Positions 43,580 through 55,455 of a stretch of DNA of 64,000 nt are shown here, one piece after another (positions within the stretch are counted from its first letter, which is position 1; each line of letters starts with the position of its first letter). Made by a program: the position numbers and the translations under genes. The notes below the pieces were generated by a model that had not been told where the DNA came from, did no database searches, and saw only the letters and a program-made list of their open reading frames with translations. Origin of the DNA: Notamacropus eugenii (Eukaryota > Chordata > Mammalia > Diprotodontia > Macropodidae); assembly GCF_028372415.1 (NCBI RefSeq), contig NC_092875.1:52328771-52392770 (forward strand), given 5' to 3'.

Positions 43580-43800
43580 AGAAAACTTTCCCCCATAAGT
43601 TTGGGGGTCACTGTCTCCCAAAAATGCATGCAGGTCAATGGGCAGAGTGGGTTCAAACTTAGAATAAAATGGTGGTGTGGTGCACCTACAGATTACACAT
43701 GTGCCAAAGGTAACTCAAAGCTCTTAATTACTGAAAGTCTTTCTTGAGTCCATAGCCATTCTGGTACAAGAGTAATGCTCCTTGAAGCTGCTTCCTTCCT
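43580..43800. other. No recognisable feature
   Basis: Unlike text between two L1 pieces of opposite orientation. It carries a short plus frame that I do not believe is coding. Confidence 0.4.
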
Positions 43801-43804
43801 GAGG

Positions 43805-44090
43805 TGGCTGTCTTTCACAATAAGTGCTGTTATAAATATTTTGGGCAAATTTCTCTTTATCAATAATTGCCTTAGGTTTTATGCCTAGAATTGGAATCTG
43901 TTTGCAGAATTCTAAATTGTTTTCCAGAATGGTTTTACTAATTCACACTTTCACAAATAATGCATCGGTATACCTATTTTCACATGATTCTTCTTGTGTA
44001 TTTTTATCTTTTATTTTCTTTGAGAATTTGTTGGGTGTAAAATGAAAGCTCAGGATTATTTTTATTTCTATTTTTATTAGTGATTTGAAG
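43805..44090 (-). mobile_element. Old L1 ORF2 C-terminal fragment
   Basis: 'gtgctgttataaatattttg', 'aaattgttttccagaatggt' and 'acaaataatgcatcggtata' follow the antisense L1 order. Bases 44091-44325 are unassigned. Confidence 0.6.
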
Positions 44091-44329
44091 GATTCTTCCA
44101 CATGGTTGTATAGCGAGCATGACCTGGTTTTTTCTCTTCTCTAGTATCCTACATCTTCCCCTCCCCCCCTCCCCAGGGTTTCAGTGAATCCTGAATAGTC
44201 TGAGGGTGTCTCTTTCTCCACTGCTATTGGGTTAAGTGCCCCCTGCCCCCAGTTATGTTCTCAATGTTAAGGGCTAGTTACTAACTCTTCTGTTCTATTT
44301 ATTTTGTAAACAATTTTAAAAATTGCTTG

Positions 44330-45110
44330 ATACTTTGGAAGATTTCTTCCAGTATCCCCTTACCTTTTATAAAGTTATTCCACGTGACAAAGAATTTTTT
44401 AAAAATGGAAGAAAAGGGAAAAATCAGCAAACCTGAGCAATATGTTGAAAAAAATATGAAAATATACACAATGTTCCACATGTATAGATCTCTACTTGCA
44501 CACAGTATTTGATGGTGGTGGTGGTGGGAGGGAAGGCATATTCTTATTTCTTTTCCTCAGGACTATGCTTGTTCCTTGCAATTTTGCAAAATTTGTTTTT
44601 GATTATTTTGTGGTTGCCGTTCTGTGCATTCTTATTGTTGTATTTATCCTATTACATTGTTTTCTTGACTGTTCATTCTTCATCAGTTCATGTAAGCCTT
44701 TCCATGCTTCTCTGTATTCATCATATTCACCTTTTTTTGTATAGCAGAATAATATTCCATTACATTTATATACCACAATTTATTTAGTCATTCCCTAATC
44801 AATGGGCTACTTTGTTTCCAGTTTTTTTTTTTTGCCACAAAAAATTTTGACTGTACCTATATTTTGGTTTCTATAGGGACTTTATTCTTATCAGTGACTT
44901 CCTTGGGATATGAGCCAAGAAGTGAAAATTCTGGGTTAAAGGGTATGGACACTTAGTCACTTTATTTACATAATTCCAAATTACTTTCCAAAATTATTGT
45001 ACTCATTTATAACTCTACCAATTATGCACTAGTATGCCTATCTTTCCACACCCCCTTCAACATTGACTTTTTCTATCTTTTAATCACTTGATATTGATTG
45101 GCTTTTACAA
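44330..45110 (-). mobile_element. Old L1 LINE 3' end
   Basis: 3'UTR-like A-rich start, 'catcagttcatgtaagcctt', 'agcagaataatattccatta', 'caatgggctactttgtttcc', 'ccacacccccttcaacattg'. It stops near 45110, where unlike sequence begins. Confidence 0.7.
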
Positions 45111-45868
45111 AAGTGTATCTACTTTGAAGATATTGCAAAAATATAGTATAAACATTTCCCCTAACACCTCAGGGGCATACTCTCCCTTATATACTACCTT
45201 CTCTCAACTTAATTTCACCAAGTTGACATCCAAAAATGGCATTGCTGTTGGCCAAGTTCTTGTCTTTGCAGTTGTTGGTCTGGGTCATCTCCAAGGTTGC
45301 TTCTTGCTTTTTGTGGCAGCCATGCTGAGTTGGGTATAAAACTTGGCCTAGAACACTGAAACACCAGAACACCTTCTTGAGCTTTAGAAACTCAGGGTCC
45401 TAGAGATTATATTCATTTCACCTGACACAGAAAAAAAATTACAAACAAATGCAGACACCAAGAATTAAGGTCCATTTCTTGGGGCCACATGACCTTAAAA
45501 AGGAGAACTCCCCAAAGCCTCTCCTCTTACATCTTGGTCTCTTTCCAGGCACCTAGAGGAAAAGATTCATGCCAACAGGAATGGAGAAGCTTGACAGAAT
45601 AAGACAAGAGAAACTATGCCTCTGAAATTAACCAAAGAGTCTCCTAGCTGCCTTGTGATCAGTGACCAGAACCAGTCACAAAATGTGCCTTTTAAGGCCC
45701 CTCCCTTACATTCAGTGTGACTCTTCCAGAAGCAAGCTCCCTTGCCCCTCCATGTAGAGAGATGCCATCTAGGACACTTTGCACATCTGTAAAATCTCTT
45801 TTATGCTCTCTGCGTTTGAAAAATTGACTGGGGGGGGGTCATGTGGTAGGTCTCAAGTCGTGATCATG
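45111..45868. other. Unassigned stretch before the MYSM1 retrocopy
   Basis: About 760 bases that match neither the L1 on the left nor MYSM1 coding sequence on the right. A G-run lies at 45830-45838. It may include 5'UTR-derived sequence or an unknown repeat. Confidence 0.4.
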
Positions 45869-45869
45869 A

Positions 45870-48515
45870 TCATGGTGGCTGAGAGGTGGATGTAGATTTC
45901 AAGGGAGACTTGGAAGCAGTGGTTCCTCCTCTACCCAGAGGCAATGAAAATACAACATTTGGTTTACTGCAAGATCACTATTTTGATCCAGCCTGGAGAA
46001 ATGATAATAATCTCATTCCTTGGACCTTGGATGGAATGCTGAGAATAGGGCTGTCATCCAGAAAATGTTATTGGAAGAATATTATACAACTAACAAATCA
46101 CCTCCAGACAAATTCTGATGATCAAAAATGAAAGGAATAAAAAGTGAATGAAAAGCCCACAACAAATCATGACTATAATAATTTATAAAACTGGCCAGTC
46201 ACCTAGTCAAGTGGATGGTGGGAGAAAAAGAGCTATTTGAACAAGGTCTGGACAAGTTTGTCTGGAGGTGGACAAAAATTGCATAACTAATAGATAGTTG
46301 CACTGTTTTACAAGAGTTACACTAGACTACTTTAACAAGACAAATTAGATAGTCTGGAAAAAGGCCTGCCCAAACAGAAGAGCAGCAGTCATTTTCAGGC
46401 CCAGATGAACTCAGGGGAGAAGTCCTGGTCCTCATTAAGCTTATGAGGGTGTACTGAACTTAATCTGAGTACTGTAAAAATTGAGACATTATCTGATGAT
46501 GAAAAAGTGACCATTTCTGATGAATCAGATACATTTTTCGACATCCCCTTAAGGAGTCCCAGCATATTCTTTTATTTGATGTTCTCAATAACACAGACCA
46601 TAAAATGGTCCCTAAGGACTCACTCTTCCTGAGGGATAAGACTGTGTCATTTCTGCAGCTCCCAGGAAGGAGCTTCATAGCTTCACAAGGTTGGAGGGAA
46701 GCAGTCTATGCCTTGAGAATTGCTTCCTGCTTGCAGAAGTCCAGCAACAATGATGGGAGCTCTGCTCAATTACTCAATCTAATTTTGGTATCAACAGGGT
46801 CAGGGTCTCCCATTGTATTCTGGGTCAACTCCAGTCATCCTGATGAATATCTGGCCACTGGACCCAGATGTCTCTGGAGGAGAAAGTGGGGCTGGTAACT
46901 TTGCACAGTCCTCCCTCACTCAAATCAAAGTCAACTTCGAGTCATATCATCATTTCCCTGATGTCATGGTCCTCTTCAAAAATGAAGGACATACGCAATA
47001 ATTTTGGTACAGAAGGAAGCACCACACAGGATGGAAGAGGAATGTTGGGGTACACTGAGCTCTACCTGGAACCTGGCAGAGGTTAAAGGGATGTCTTTGA
47101 TAGTGAGATGCTTTTTCATCCTTCCTGCCAAGGGGATGAGACAAACCAGGAGGATGGGGAGGAACTCAAATGGCTTGAACAGGGTGTAAAAGTAAATAGA
47201 AATACCTTTCAGGAGGAAAAGAAATAAGCCATCCCTGAGTTTTCTGAGGACCACCAGACCAAGACACCAGAATGATATTTGAAGATTAGGAATTACATTT
47301 TGGATCAGTGGGAAAGATGCAACTTGAAATATTTGAATAAGACCTGAGTGCATCCAGGACTGAAGAACTGTGGTAATGTTAACTATATTGGATGGATAAC
47401 AACATACCAGGAGTTAATGGGGATGATCAGTTTTGGATAGATAAGTATAACATACAACAGACCTTAGTCAGTTGATAAGACAAGAATCAGGGAAGGAAGG
47501 GATGTAGAAGGAATATACCAGCTAGCCCAGCTAGACTATTGATGGCCAAGTGACAAGTAGGAGATTCATGAGGGAACTGGTGTGATGCAAGGGACTTAGA
47601 AGTCCCTTTGAGTATCTCTCAGCTGAAGAGTTAGCCAGAAGAAGGGAAGATGGAAAAAACAAACCCATGAAATCTCCCAAAGTGCTCAGGCAACTCAAAA
47701 GCTCCTTTGACCCCTTCCAGCTGTTTCTTGAAGTCTCTTCAATGAAGCAAATTTCAAGTGTAAGTGGTTTCAGAAGCACTTCTGATAATGGATCTGCATG
47801 CTCATATTTCTATGGCATAAGTGATTGGTCACTTAGGAGGAAGATACTCCAAAACTGATAAGGTAGTTAATATCTGTGCAATTGTAATAGTTTAAATATA
47901 GGGCTATGGTTTGGGATGGACCTTGTATCCCAAACCCAAGCTTCAGAAACCTTAGCTTCCAGAGGATACAGTATGATTGGATGGTACCACCCTCATCCTA
48001 TCTTTGATCTTAACTTTTCACTTCGGAATATAGACACCAGAGACGAATAGCAGAATTCTTTTTCCAGAGGTGGAGCAAAGTTTTTGAGATGATCATTTGC
48101 CTGTAAAATCAAAACAATCTTTACCACGCTCCCAAGTTACTTACCTGGTTATAAGTGATGCAATTAGTTCAGGTGATTCCTAATTTGTACGTTACAAATT
48201 TGAAGTACAACAGAAGTTGGGAGAGCCTCGATGGAAATTAGTGTTTGAAATAAAGAAGATAGATGATTGAAAAATACTGACTATCTCCAAGAGGAGTCCC
48301 TTTGGACAATATCTTTCACTGGAATTCTGACCTGACTTGTTTGCAGAAATTCTTGGCAAGGAAGAATGTCTGAGGAAGACTACGTGAAGTAATCAACTGT
48401 CACATTGCTGAGGAATTCTTGACTCAAGTAGAGAATTTTTTCCTTTCCCATTCCAGAAACAAACTAGAGAAAGGCACAGCTGGAGAGGACTGCCCTGTTT
48501 GTTTATCAAGGCCAT
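45870..48515 (+). pseudogene. MYSM1P: Processed pseudogene of MYSM1, coding part
   Basis: MYSM1 is a nuclear histone H2A deubiquitinase with SANT, SWIRM and MPN/JAMM domains. Most of it can be followed here without introns, in shifted frames. N-terminus about 45886: 'VDFKGDLEAVVPPL...', 'LLQDHYFDPAWRNDNNLIPW', 'TLDG'. SANT about 46211: 'EKELFEQGLDKFVWRWTKIA'. SWIRM about 47262: 'KTPE*YLKIRNYILDQWERC'. Linker 47690: '[11 protein letters not shown]'. MPN about 47787: '[11 protein letters not shown]', '[19 protein letters not shown]', '[19 protein letters not shown]'. C-terminus about 48405: 'IAEEFLTQVENFFLSHSRN'. Many stops and frameshifts, including one just after the first ATG, rule out function. 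In the JAMM motif (H-x-H...S-x-x-D) the final Asp reads Asn. A SINE interrupts it at 46791-46999. The parent gene is multi-exon, so absence of introns marks an LINE-mediated retrocopy. The symbol is descriptive, not an official name. Confidence 0.88.
46791..46999 (+). mobile_element. SINE with RTE-1-type tail inside the MYSM1 retrocopy
   Basis: A 209-bp, 5'-truncated copy: 'ccagtcatcctgatgaatat', 'ggccactggacccagatgtc', tail 'aaaatgaaggacatacg'. It is flanked by an exact 10-bp duplication 'aattttggta' (46781-46790 and 47000-47009). It postdates the retrocopy. Confidence 0.85.
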
Positions 48516-49720
48516 CAATGTAATTGTTTTATAACTATACATTTTCATTTTAAAAGTAAAATGGCATTTATAAAAATGCTCTCTGTAAAATTTTTACTAT
48601 TTTCCATTTTCCCAATGTACTATTCAGACAGCAATGGTAGTAGCTATGATACCAATGTTTTATCTAGTTAAAGAAATCCAGACCATAACATATAAATCAA
48701 TCATGCAAAACCACAGGCAATCAAAGAACTCTGGACTTTCACCTTGCTAAAGGTGTTCGGGGGACACAGCAGCTGCCCAGGTGGTTGAAAGGTTTATCTG
48801 TTAGTGTTTTAATGTTGATGGTGTGGTGAGGTTGATATCTTTGTTTCTGCCCTCCACTTTCATTAATGTGTGAGTTTTTTCACTGTTTTTTTTACCCAAA
48901 CTACAATCATTCTTTCTATTCAATCTCACGAATTTTGGTCTTGTTTCCAGTAAAGAAGTGGGGCAAGTCAGTGGTGGGAGGGAAGATGGATTGGCAATAG
49001 ATAAAAGCCTTTCTATGTGTGTGTTCGTCCTTTGTTGCCGAAGAAGACCATGCCATAGAAGAAATGATGACATGACTTGCACTTGACTTTGTTTTGAGTG
49101 AGGTGGGTCACCAGCCTCACTTGTCCTCCAGAGCTATCTGAATCCAGTGACCAGATATTCATCAGGATGACTGGAGATGACCCAGGGTGAGGCAATTGGG
49201 GTTAAGTGACTTGCCCAAGGTCACCCAGCTAGTGAGTGTCAAGTGTCTGAGGTGAGCTTTGAACTCAGGTCCTCTTGACTCCTGCACTGGTGCTCTATCT
49301 ATTGCACCATCTAGCGGCCCCTAAATGCTTTTCTATATAACTTATATAAAAGAGCCATTACATATACATAAGGGCATTTTGCCTTGTAAAATGGTTCGAT
49401 TAGGACCAAAAAAAGTTGAGAGCCAAAGGTTTAGAATACATGACAACTTGCCATTAAGGAAAAGAAATCTTGAGTCAATTTGGTTATTGACTACAGAAGA
49501 GTCTCACTTCAGACTCTTCAAACTTGAGATTTCTCTTCCATATTGCTCCTCCATGACCTTAAAAACTTACTACAGGTTCTCTTTGTAACAAAGATCATTC
49601 CCTGCCCACAAACTCTTCACATAGACAAATATTTTTCTCTTTGTTGATTTTAAGCAAGAGAGAAAAAAGACAAAAGGGAGTACCAAGGTAAAACAAAAAA
49701 CAAAAAAAAATCCACTTTCA
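48516..49720 (+). pseudogene. Probable 3'UTR and A-rich tail of the MYSM1 retrocopy
   Basis: Repeat-free text follows the coding part for about 1.2 kb apart from one SINE. It ends in the A-rich run 'aaaacaaaaaacaaaaaaaa' at about 49690-49709, right before minus-strand L1 begins. This fits an old A-tail of the retrocopy, but I cannot confirm the 3'UTR by reading. Confidence 0.4.
49021..49322 (-). mobile_element. Full-length SINE with RTE-1-type tail
   Basis: On the minus strand: head 'ggggccgctagatggtgcaa', body 'actagctgggtgaccttggg', 'ggatt­cagatagctctggag' (49122-49141), tail 'ggcaacaaaggacgaac'. The flanks show an imperfect duplication (about 49003-49018 'aaagcctttctatgt' and 49323-49338 'aaatgcttttctata'). 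It gives the reference layout for the truncated copies at 7205 and 46791. Confidence 0.9.
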
Positions 49721-49724
49721 TGCT

Positions 49725-52700
49725 GACTATATTGTTTCCTAGTTTTCTGTTTCCCTGCTAATCTTGGTTGCATTGGTTTTGTTTGTACAAAAAAAATTTC
49801 AGTTTAGTGTAATCAAAATTATCCATTTTGTATTTCATAATGCTTTCTATCTTTTGTTTGGTCATAAATTCTTCCATTCTTCATAAATCTGACAGGTAAA
49901 CTATTCCTTGCTCTTCCAGATTGCTTACAGTATCAGTTTTTATATCTAAATTATGAACTCATTTTGACTTTATTTTGGTATATGGTATAAGATATTGGTC
50001 TGTTCCCAGGTTCTGTCATCCTATTTTCCAGTTTTCTCAGTAGTTTTTGTCAAATAGCAAGTTCTTATTCCAGAAACTGTGGTCTTTGAGTTTATCAAAC
50101 AGTAGGTTCTTACTATAGTCATTGACTACTGTGTCTTGTGTATCTAACCTATTTCACTGATCCACCACTCTATTTCTTAGCCAGTACCAAGTAGTTTTGA
50201 TGATTGCTGCTTTATAATTTAAGATCTGATATGGCCAGGCCATCTTTCTAGCATTTCTTTTCATTAATTCCATTGATATTCTGGACTTTTTGTTTTTCCA
50301 GATGAATTTTATTATTTTTTCTAGCTCTATAAAATAATTTTTTGATAGTGTGATTGGTATGTCACTAAATAAGTTAATTTAATTTAGATAAAATTGTCAT
50401 TTTTATTATATTAGCTTGACCTACCTACAAGCAACTGATGTTTTTCCCATTATTTATATTTGACTTTATTTGTGTGAAAAACGTTTTGTAATTGTGTTCA
50501 TATAGTTCCTGGGTTTGTTTTGACAGGTAGATTCCCAAATATTTTATAATGTCTACAGTAACTTTAAGAGAAATTTCTCTTTCTGTCTCTTGCTGTTGGG
50601 CTTTGTTAGCAATATATAAGAATGTTGAGGATTTATATGGGTTTGTTTTATGTCTTGCAACATTGCTAAAGTTATTTATTATTTCAAGTGGTTTTTTACT
50701 TGATTCTTTAGGATTCTCATATCATATTATCTGCAAAGAATGATAGCTTTGTTTCTTCTTTGCCTATTCCAGTTCCTTCAATTTCTTTTTTTTTCATATT
50801 GCTAAAGCTAATATTTCTAGTACCATACTGAATAACAGGAGTGATAATGGACATCCTTGTTTCACCCCTGATCACCACCGATGCTTCTAGCTTATTCCCT
50901 TTACATATAATTATATGTACATACTTTCTGATGCTACTTATCATTTTAAGGAAGACTCCATTTATTTCTATGCTCTCTAGTGTTTTTAGTAAGAATGGGT
51001 TTTGTATTTTGTCAAAAGTTTTTTCTGGATCTATTGAGATAATCATATGGTTCCTACTAGTTTTGTTGCTGATATGATTAATTATGCTGATAGTTTTCTA
51101 ATATTGAACCAGCCTTGCATTACTGGAATAAGTCCTACCTGGTCATAGTATATTATTCTCATGATATGTTGCTATAATCTTTTTGCTAATATTTTATTTA
51201 AAACTTTTGCATCTATATTCATTAAGGAATTTGGTCTATTACTTTATTTTTCTGTTTTGACTCTTCCTGGTTTAGGTATCATAAAAAGAATTTGGTAGGA
51301 CTCCTTCACCTATTTTCCCAAATAGTCTCTATATTATTGGAATTAATTATTCTTTATATGCCTGATAGAATTTGCTTGTAAATCCATCTGACCCTGGAGA
51401 TTTTTTTCCTAGGGAGTTCATTGATGGTTTGTTCAATTTCTTTTTCGGAGATGGGGTTATTTAAGTTTTTACTTCCTCTTCTGTTAATCTGGGCAATTTA
51501 TATTTTTGTAAATATGCATCAGTTTCACTGTTTGTCAAATTTATGAGCATACAGTTGGGCAAAATAGTTCCTAATTATTGTTTTAATTTTTTCTTCATTG
51601 GTGGTGAATTTATGCTTTTCATTTTTGATACTGATAATTTGGTTTTCTTCTTTTTTAAATCAAATTAACCAAAGGTTTATCTATTTTACTGTTTTTTTTC
51701 ATGAAACCAGCCCTTAGTTTTATTTATTAGTTCTATAGTTTTTTTAATTTTAATTTTATTAATCTCTCCTTTGGTTTTCAGAATTTCTAATTTGGTATTT
51801 AATTGGGGATTTTTAATTTGTTCTTTTTCTAGCTTTTTTAGTTGCATGTCCAATTCATTGATCTCCTCTTTTCCTATTTTATTCATGTAAGCATTTAGAG
51901 ATATAAAACTTCCCCTAAGAACTGCTTTTGCTGCATCCCATAAGTTTTGATATGTTGTCTCATTATTGTTATTTTCTTGGATGAAGTTATTGATTGTTTC
52001 TATGATTTGTTGTTTGACCCACTCATTCTTTAGGATGAGATTATTTAGTTTCCAATTGATTTTTAGTCTGTCTTTCCATGACCCTTTATTACATATAATT
52101 TTTATTGAAATTTCTGCCTTTTTGCACTGCATTGTGAGATTTTTATGCCCTAGCAGATGGTCAACTTTTGTATAGGTGCCATATACCACCGAGAAAAAGC
52201 ATATTCCTTTCTATCCCCATCCAGTTTTCTCCAGAGGTCTACCATATTTCACTTTCCTAAAATTCTATTCACCTCCTTAACTTTTTTCTCGTTTATTTTG
52301 TGGTTAGATTTACCTAGTTCAGAAAGGGGGAAGTTGAGGTCTCCCACTAGTGTAGTTTTGTTGTCATTTTCTTCCTGTAATTCCTTTAACTTCTCCTCTA
52401 AGAATTTGGATGCTATACCTCTTGGTGTATATATGTTTAGTAATGATATTGTTTCATTGTCTATGTGGCCTTTTAGCAGGATATAATTTCCTTCCTTATC
52501 TCTTTTAATTAGATCTATTTTTGCTTTTGCTTTGTCTGAGATCAGGGTTGTTAACCCTGCTTTTTTCACTTCAGCTGAAGCAAAATATATTCTACTCCAG
52601 TCTTTTACCTTTACTGTGTATGTATCTCTCTGTTTCAGATGTGTTTCTTGTAAACAACGTATTGTAGGATTATGATTTTTAATCCATTCTGCTATCCATT

Positions 52701-53280
52701 TCTGTTTTATGGGAGAATTCATCCCATTCACATTCACAGTTCTGATTACTATTTGTGTCTTTCTCTTCATTTTAGCCCCCTGCCCATTTATGCTTTTCTT
52801 TCTCCCTTCTCCCTTTCCTTCCTCACTAGAGTTTTGCTTTTGATGACCTCCTCCCTCAATCTGCCCTCCCAATTGGCTTACCTCTCTTTTCTTTCCCTTT
52901 TCCCTTACTACTTGAGCCAAATCTGATGACAGTAAAATTCAGACAATGCTCATTACCCTCCCTTCTTTCCTTCTACTGTAATATGTCTTTGTGCCTCATG
53001 TGATGTAATTTACCCTTTTCTGCCTCCTCCTTTTCTCTTCTCTACTGTATAGATTCTACAATATAATTGATTTTTTAACTGAGTCTGTCTAAAGCCACCT
53101 TGCTATACCCTTGATTGAGTTCAAGAATTCAGCTCTCCCTCTGAGTTAGCTTAAAGTCAGTTTAAAAGAAAAGTTGTTATCTCTCATGCTGATATCCTGT
53201 AGGATACTTTCTGGATATCTTTTTTAAGCCCCACAAAATTACCGTCCTGAAAAGATATGTCATCTGTCCTTTCCTTTTGT
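49725..53280 (-). mobile_element. L1 LINE, long ORF2 relic
   Basis: About 3.5 kb of minus-strand L1, from the upstream spacer (53280) through most of ORF2. The frame at 52249-52920 gives the endonuclease: 'RTVNVNGMNSPIKQKWIAEW', 'TIRCLQETHL', 'LVGDLN'. The frame at 51686-52189 gives the linker: 'WKLNNLILKNEWVKQQIIET', 'YQNLWDAAKAVLRGSFISLN'. The frame at 50717-51046 gives the palm: 'MIISIDPEKTFDKIQNPFLL', and ends 'SFFADNMI', where the catalytic FADD reads FADN. The ORF2 C-terminus and 3'UTR are missing at this end (49725). It is the most complete L1 in the window but is not intact. Confidence 0.88.
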
Positions 53281-53284
53281 GTGT

Positions 53285-53692
53285 GTGTGTATTTAAGGGA
53301 GTTTTATTTCTTCCAAGGAGAAAGGAAGTCTGTTAGCTGTAATCTTTTAACAAAGACTACAAGATGCAGATGGTTCCCATAAACAATTAACATTCCTTAA
53401 TTGTTAGAGAGGAGCATGATTAGCCTCACCTGTATGCCAGTCTACGTTCAGTATAACCAATCATAATGTTTCTACCCCAGCCCTACAACTATGATTTTCT
53501 TGATGCCTACCAAGACCCCTTTTTTTGTTATGTGTCAATAAAGTCAACCCAAAAATGAGGTCACTTGTTTTGCTGAGTTTACCAATGTGACCCTCTTTGT
53601 TAACAGATATATGTGTCAGTGTTAATAAACTGATCTTGCTTGAAGGTACCTCAGTCTACCTTTACTAAATTTACTAAATTTACTTGAGACAC
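53285..53692 (+). mobile_element. LTR-like fossil
   Basis: Non-L1 text between two L1 copies, with promoter-like 'atttaaggg', a CCAAT-type 'accaatcata' and two AATAAA signals (53537 and 53622). This suits an ERV LTR pointing right. The ends and a target duplication were not found, so the call is tentative. Confidence 0.4.
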
Positions 53693-54722
53693 TAAATGTA
53701 TCATCATCTGCAAAACCCAATAAATTTGTTTTCTCCTTGCCTCTGCTTATTCTTTTAATTTCCTTTCTTTTATTGCTACAGCTACCATTTCTAGTGTCAC
53801 ATTAAAAAATACAGACAATAATGGACATCCTTACTTTACCTTTGATCTTATTGGAAAAGGTGACTTTTCTTCATCACATTTAATGTTCACTCTTGGATTT
53901 AGGGAAATACTGTTCACTATATTAATGAATGGTTTATTTATTCATATGATTTCTAGAATTTTAAAAGAGAAATGAATATTTGATTTTGTCAAGTTTTTTA
54001 GCATCTGTTTACATAATATTTTTTCATTGTTTTTATTATTAACATGATTTATTATATTTATAATATTTCTTATATTGAATCTGGATACCTAGTACAATGC
54101 CAATCTGCTCATAGTATATAATCTTTCTAATATGTTAGTTTAGCCTTTCTGTTAATATTTTATTTTCCTTATATCTATATTAACTAGGAATATTAATCTA
54201 TAGTTATTTCCTCCCCTTTGCTTCATCTCTCCCAACTTTAGGAATCAAAACTATATGTCATATAAATATATTGGAAAGGTCCCTTTTCTTATTATTGCAA
54301 AGATTTTATGTAGTATTTCAGTTAATTATTTTTTGAATGTTTTTGATAGAGTTTACTTGTGAATCCATCTGGTTCTAGAGACTTTTTCCTTTGGGAGTTA
54401 ATTATATCTTATGCATTTTCCCCCCTGGTGTCAAGTTATTTAAATAGCTTATTTCTTCTTTTGTTAATCTGTGTATTTCATATTTTTGTAAGTATATATC
54501 TCTTCCATCTAAATTATCAGTTTTGTTAGCATATATTTTGTCAAAATAGTTTATAATTTTCTTTATTTCCTCTTCAGTTGTTGCAAATTCTCTTTTTTTC
54601 ATTTTTGATATGAACAATTTGGTTTTTCTTTCTCTTTCAAAAATGAGCTTAGCTAACTATTTATTTTACTATTTCCTCCCCAAGACCTCCCTTATTTTGT
54701 TTATCAATTTATTTTATTTTGT
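53693..54722 (-). mobile_element. L1 LINE ORF2 relic, second copy
   Basis: Antisense RT-to-linker region: 'ggacatccttactttacctt', 'gtgaatccatctggttctag', and the minus frame at 54402-54617 'MKKREFATTEEEIKKIINYF' with 'KIYANKTDNLDGRDIYLQKY'. More diverged than the copy at 49725-53280 and overlapping it in content, so it is a separate insertion. Confidence 0.8.
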
Positions 54723-55078
54723 TTATAAAACCCTTCCCTTTTGCTGTTGGTCCAGGTTCCCTGATCTAGTCATCCTGTCATTTATGTGACAGCTGATATG
54801 GCAGGATTTTTGTCTGAAAATTCTGTGTAACTTAGGTCCCCAGTATCTCTGTGACTTTGCCTGGAAAACACACCCCATTTTTCATTTGGACCATCATCCA
54901 CAGCATATCACCCTTTTGGATGGTATGGGTAAGGGAGGCCTCATATGACTACGTCTCACTGTATATGTTCATACCCTCCTAAGCTGCACTTGGCTGTGAG
55001 AATCAATAAACCATTCTAACTCATCCTAGTATTGATGCATACCATTTATCAAATGCTATCCTAAATTGGTGTGACAAG
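54723..55078 (+). mobile_element. LTR-like fossil, 5' end unclear
   Basis: It separates two parts of an L1. A TATA-like 'tttataaaacc' lies at its left edge and 'gaatcaataaacc' near 54995 supplies a polyadenylation signal about 75 bases before a possible CA end. This fits the right-hand part of an ERV LTR. No target duplication was recognised. Confidence 0.4.
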
Positions 55079-55455
55079 GTCCTTAACTTTACTCTTGTTT
55101 ATCTTTTGACTAAAGTTCTCTAGATCTGATATGGGTACATTAAGATCTCCCACTATTATAGTTTTATTATTTATTTTCCCCCTCCAATTCAATGAACTTT
55201 TAATTGAATATTAGGTGCACACATATTAAGTATTAATATTAATCTATGGTCTCTTTTAGTATAATGCAATTTCCTTGTTTATCTCTTTTTATTTTTTCTA
55301 TATTTACTATAGCCTTATCATGGTTGCTACCCCTGTTTTTTCAAGTTCAGATGAAGCAAAATAGATTTGGCCTTAGCCCTTCATTTTAACTCTAAGTGAA
55401 TCTTCGTGTTTCATGTATTTGCAAACAACATATTGTCAGATTCCTCTTTCTAAGT
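55079..55455 (-). mobile_element. L1 LINE endonuclease fragment
   Basis: 'gatctgatatgggtacatta' and 'agatctcccactattatag' are antisense of the L1 endonuclease block V-G-D-x-N. 'ttgcaaacaacatattgtca' is antisense of the C-L-Q-E-T block region. It is probably the upstream part of the copy at 53693-54722, with about 500 bases lost between them. Confidence 0.7.
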
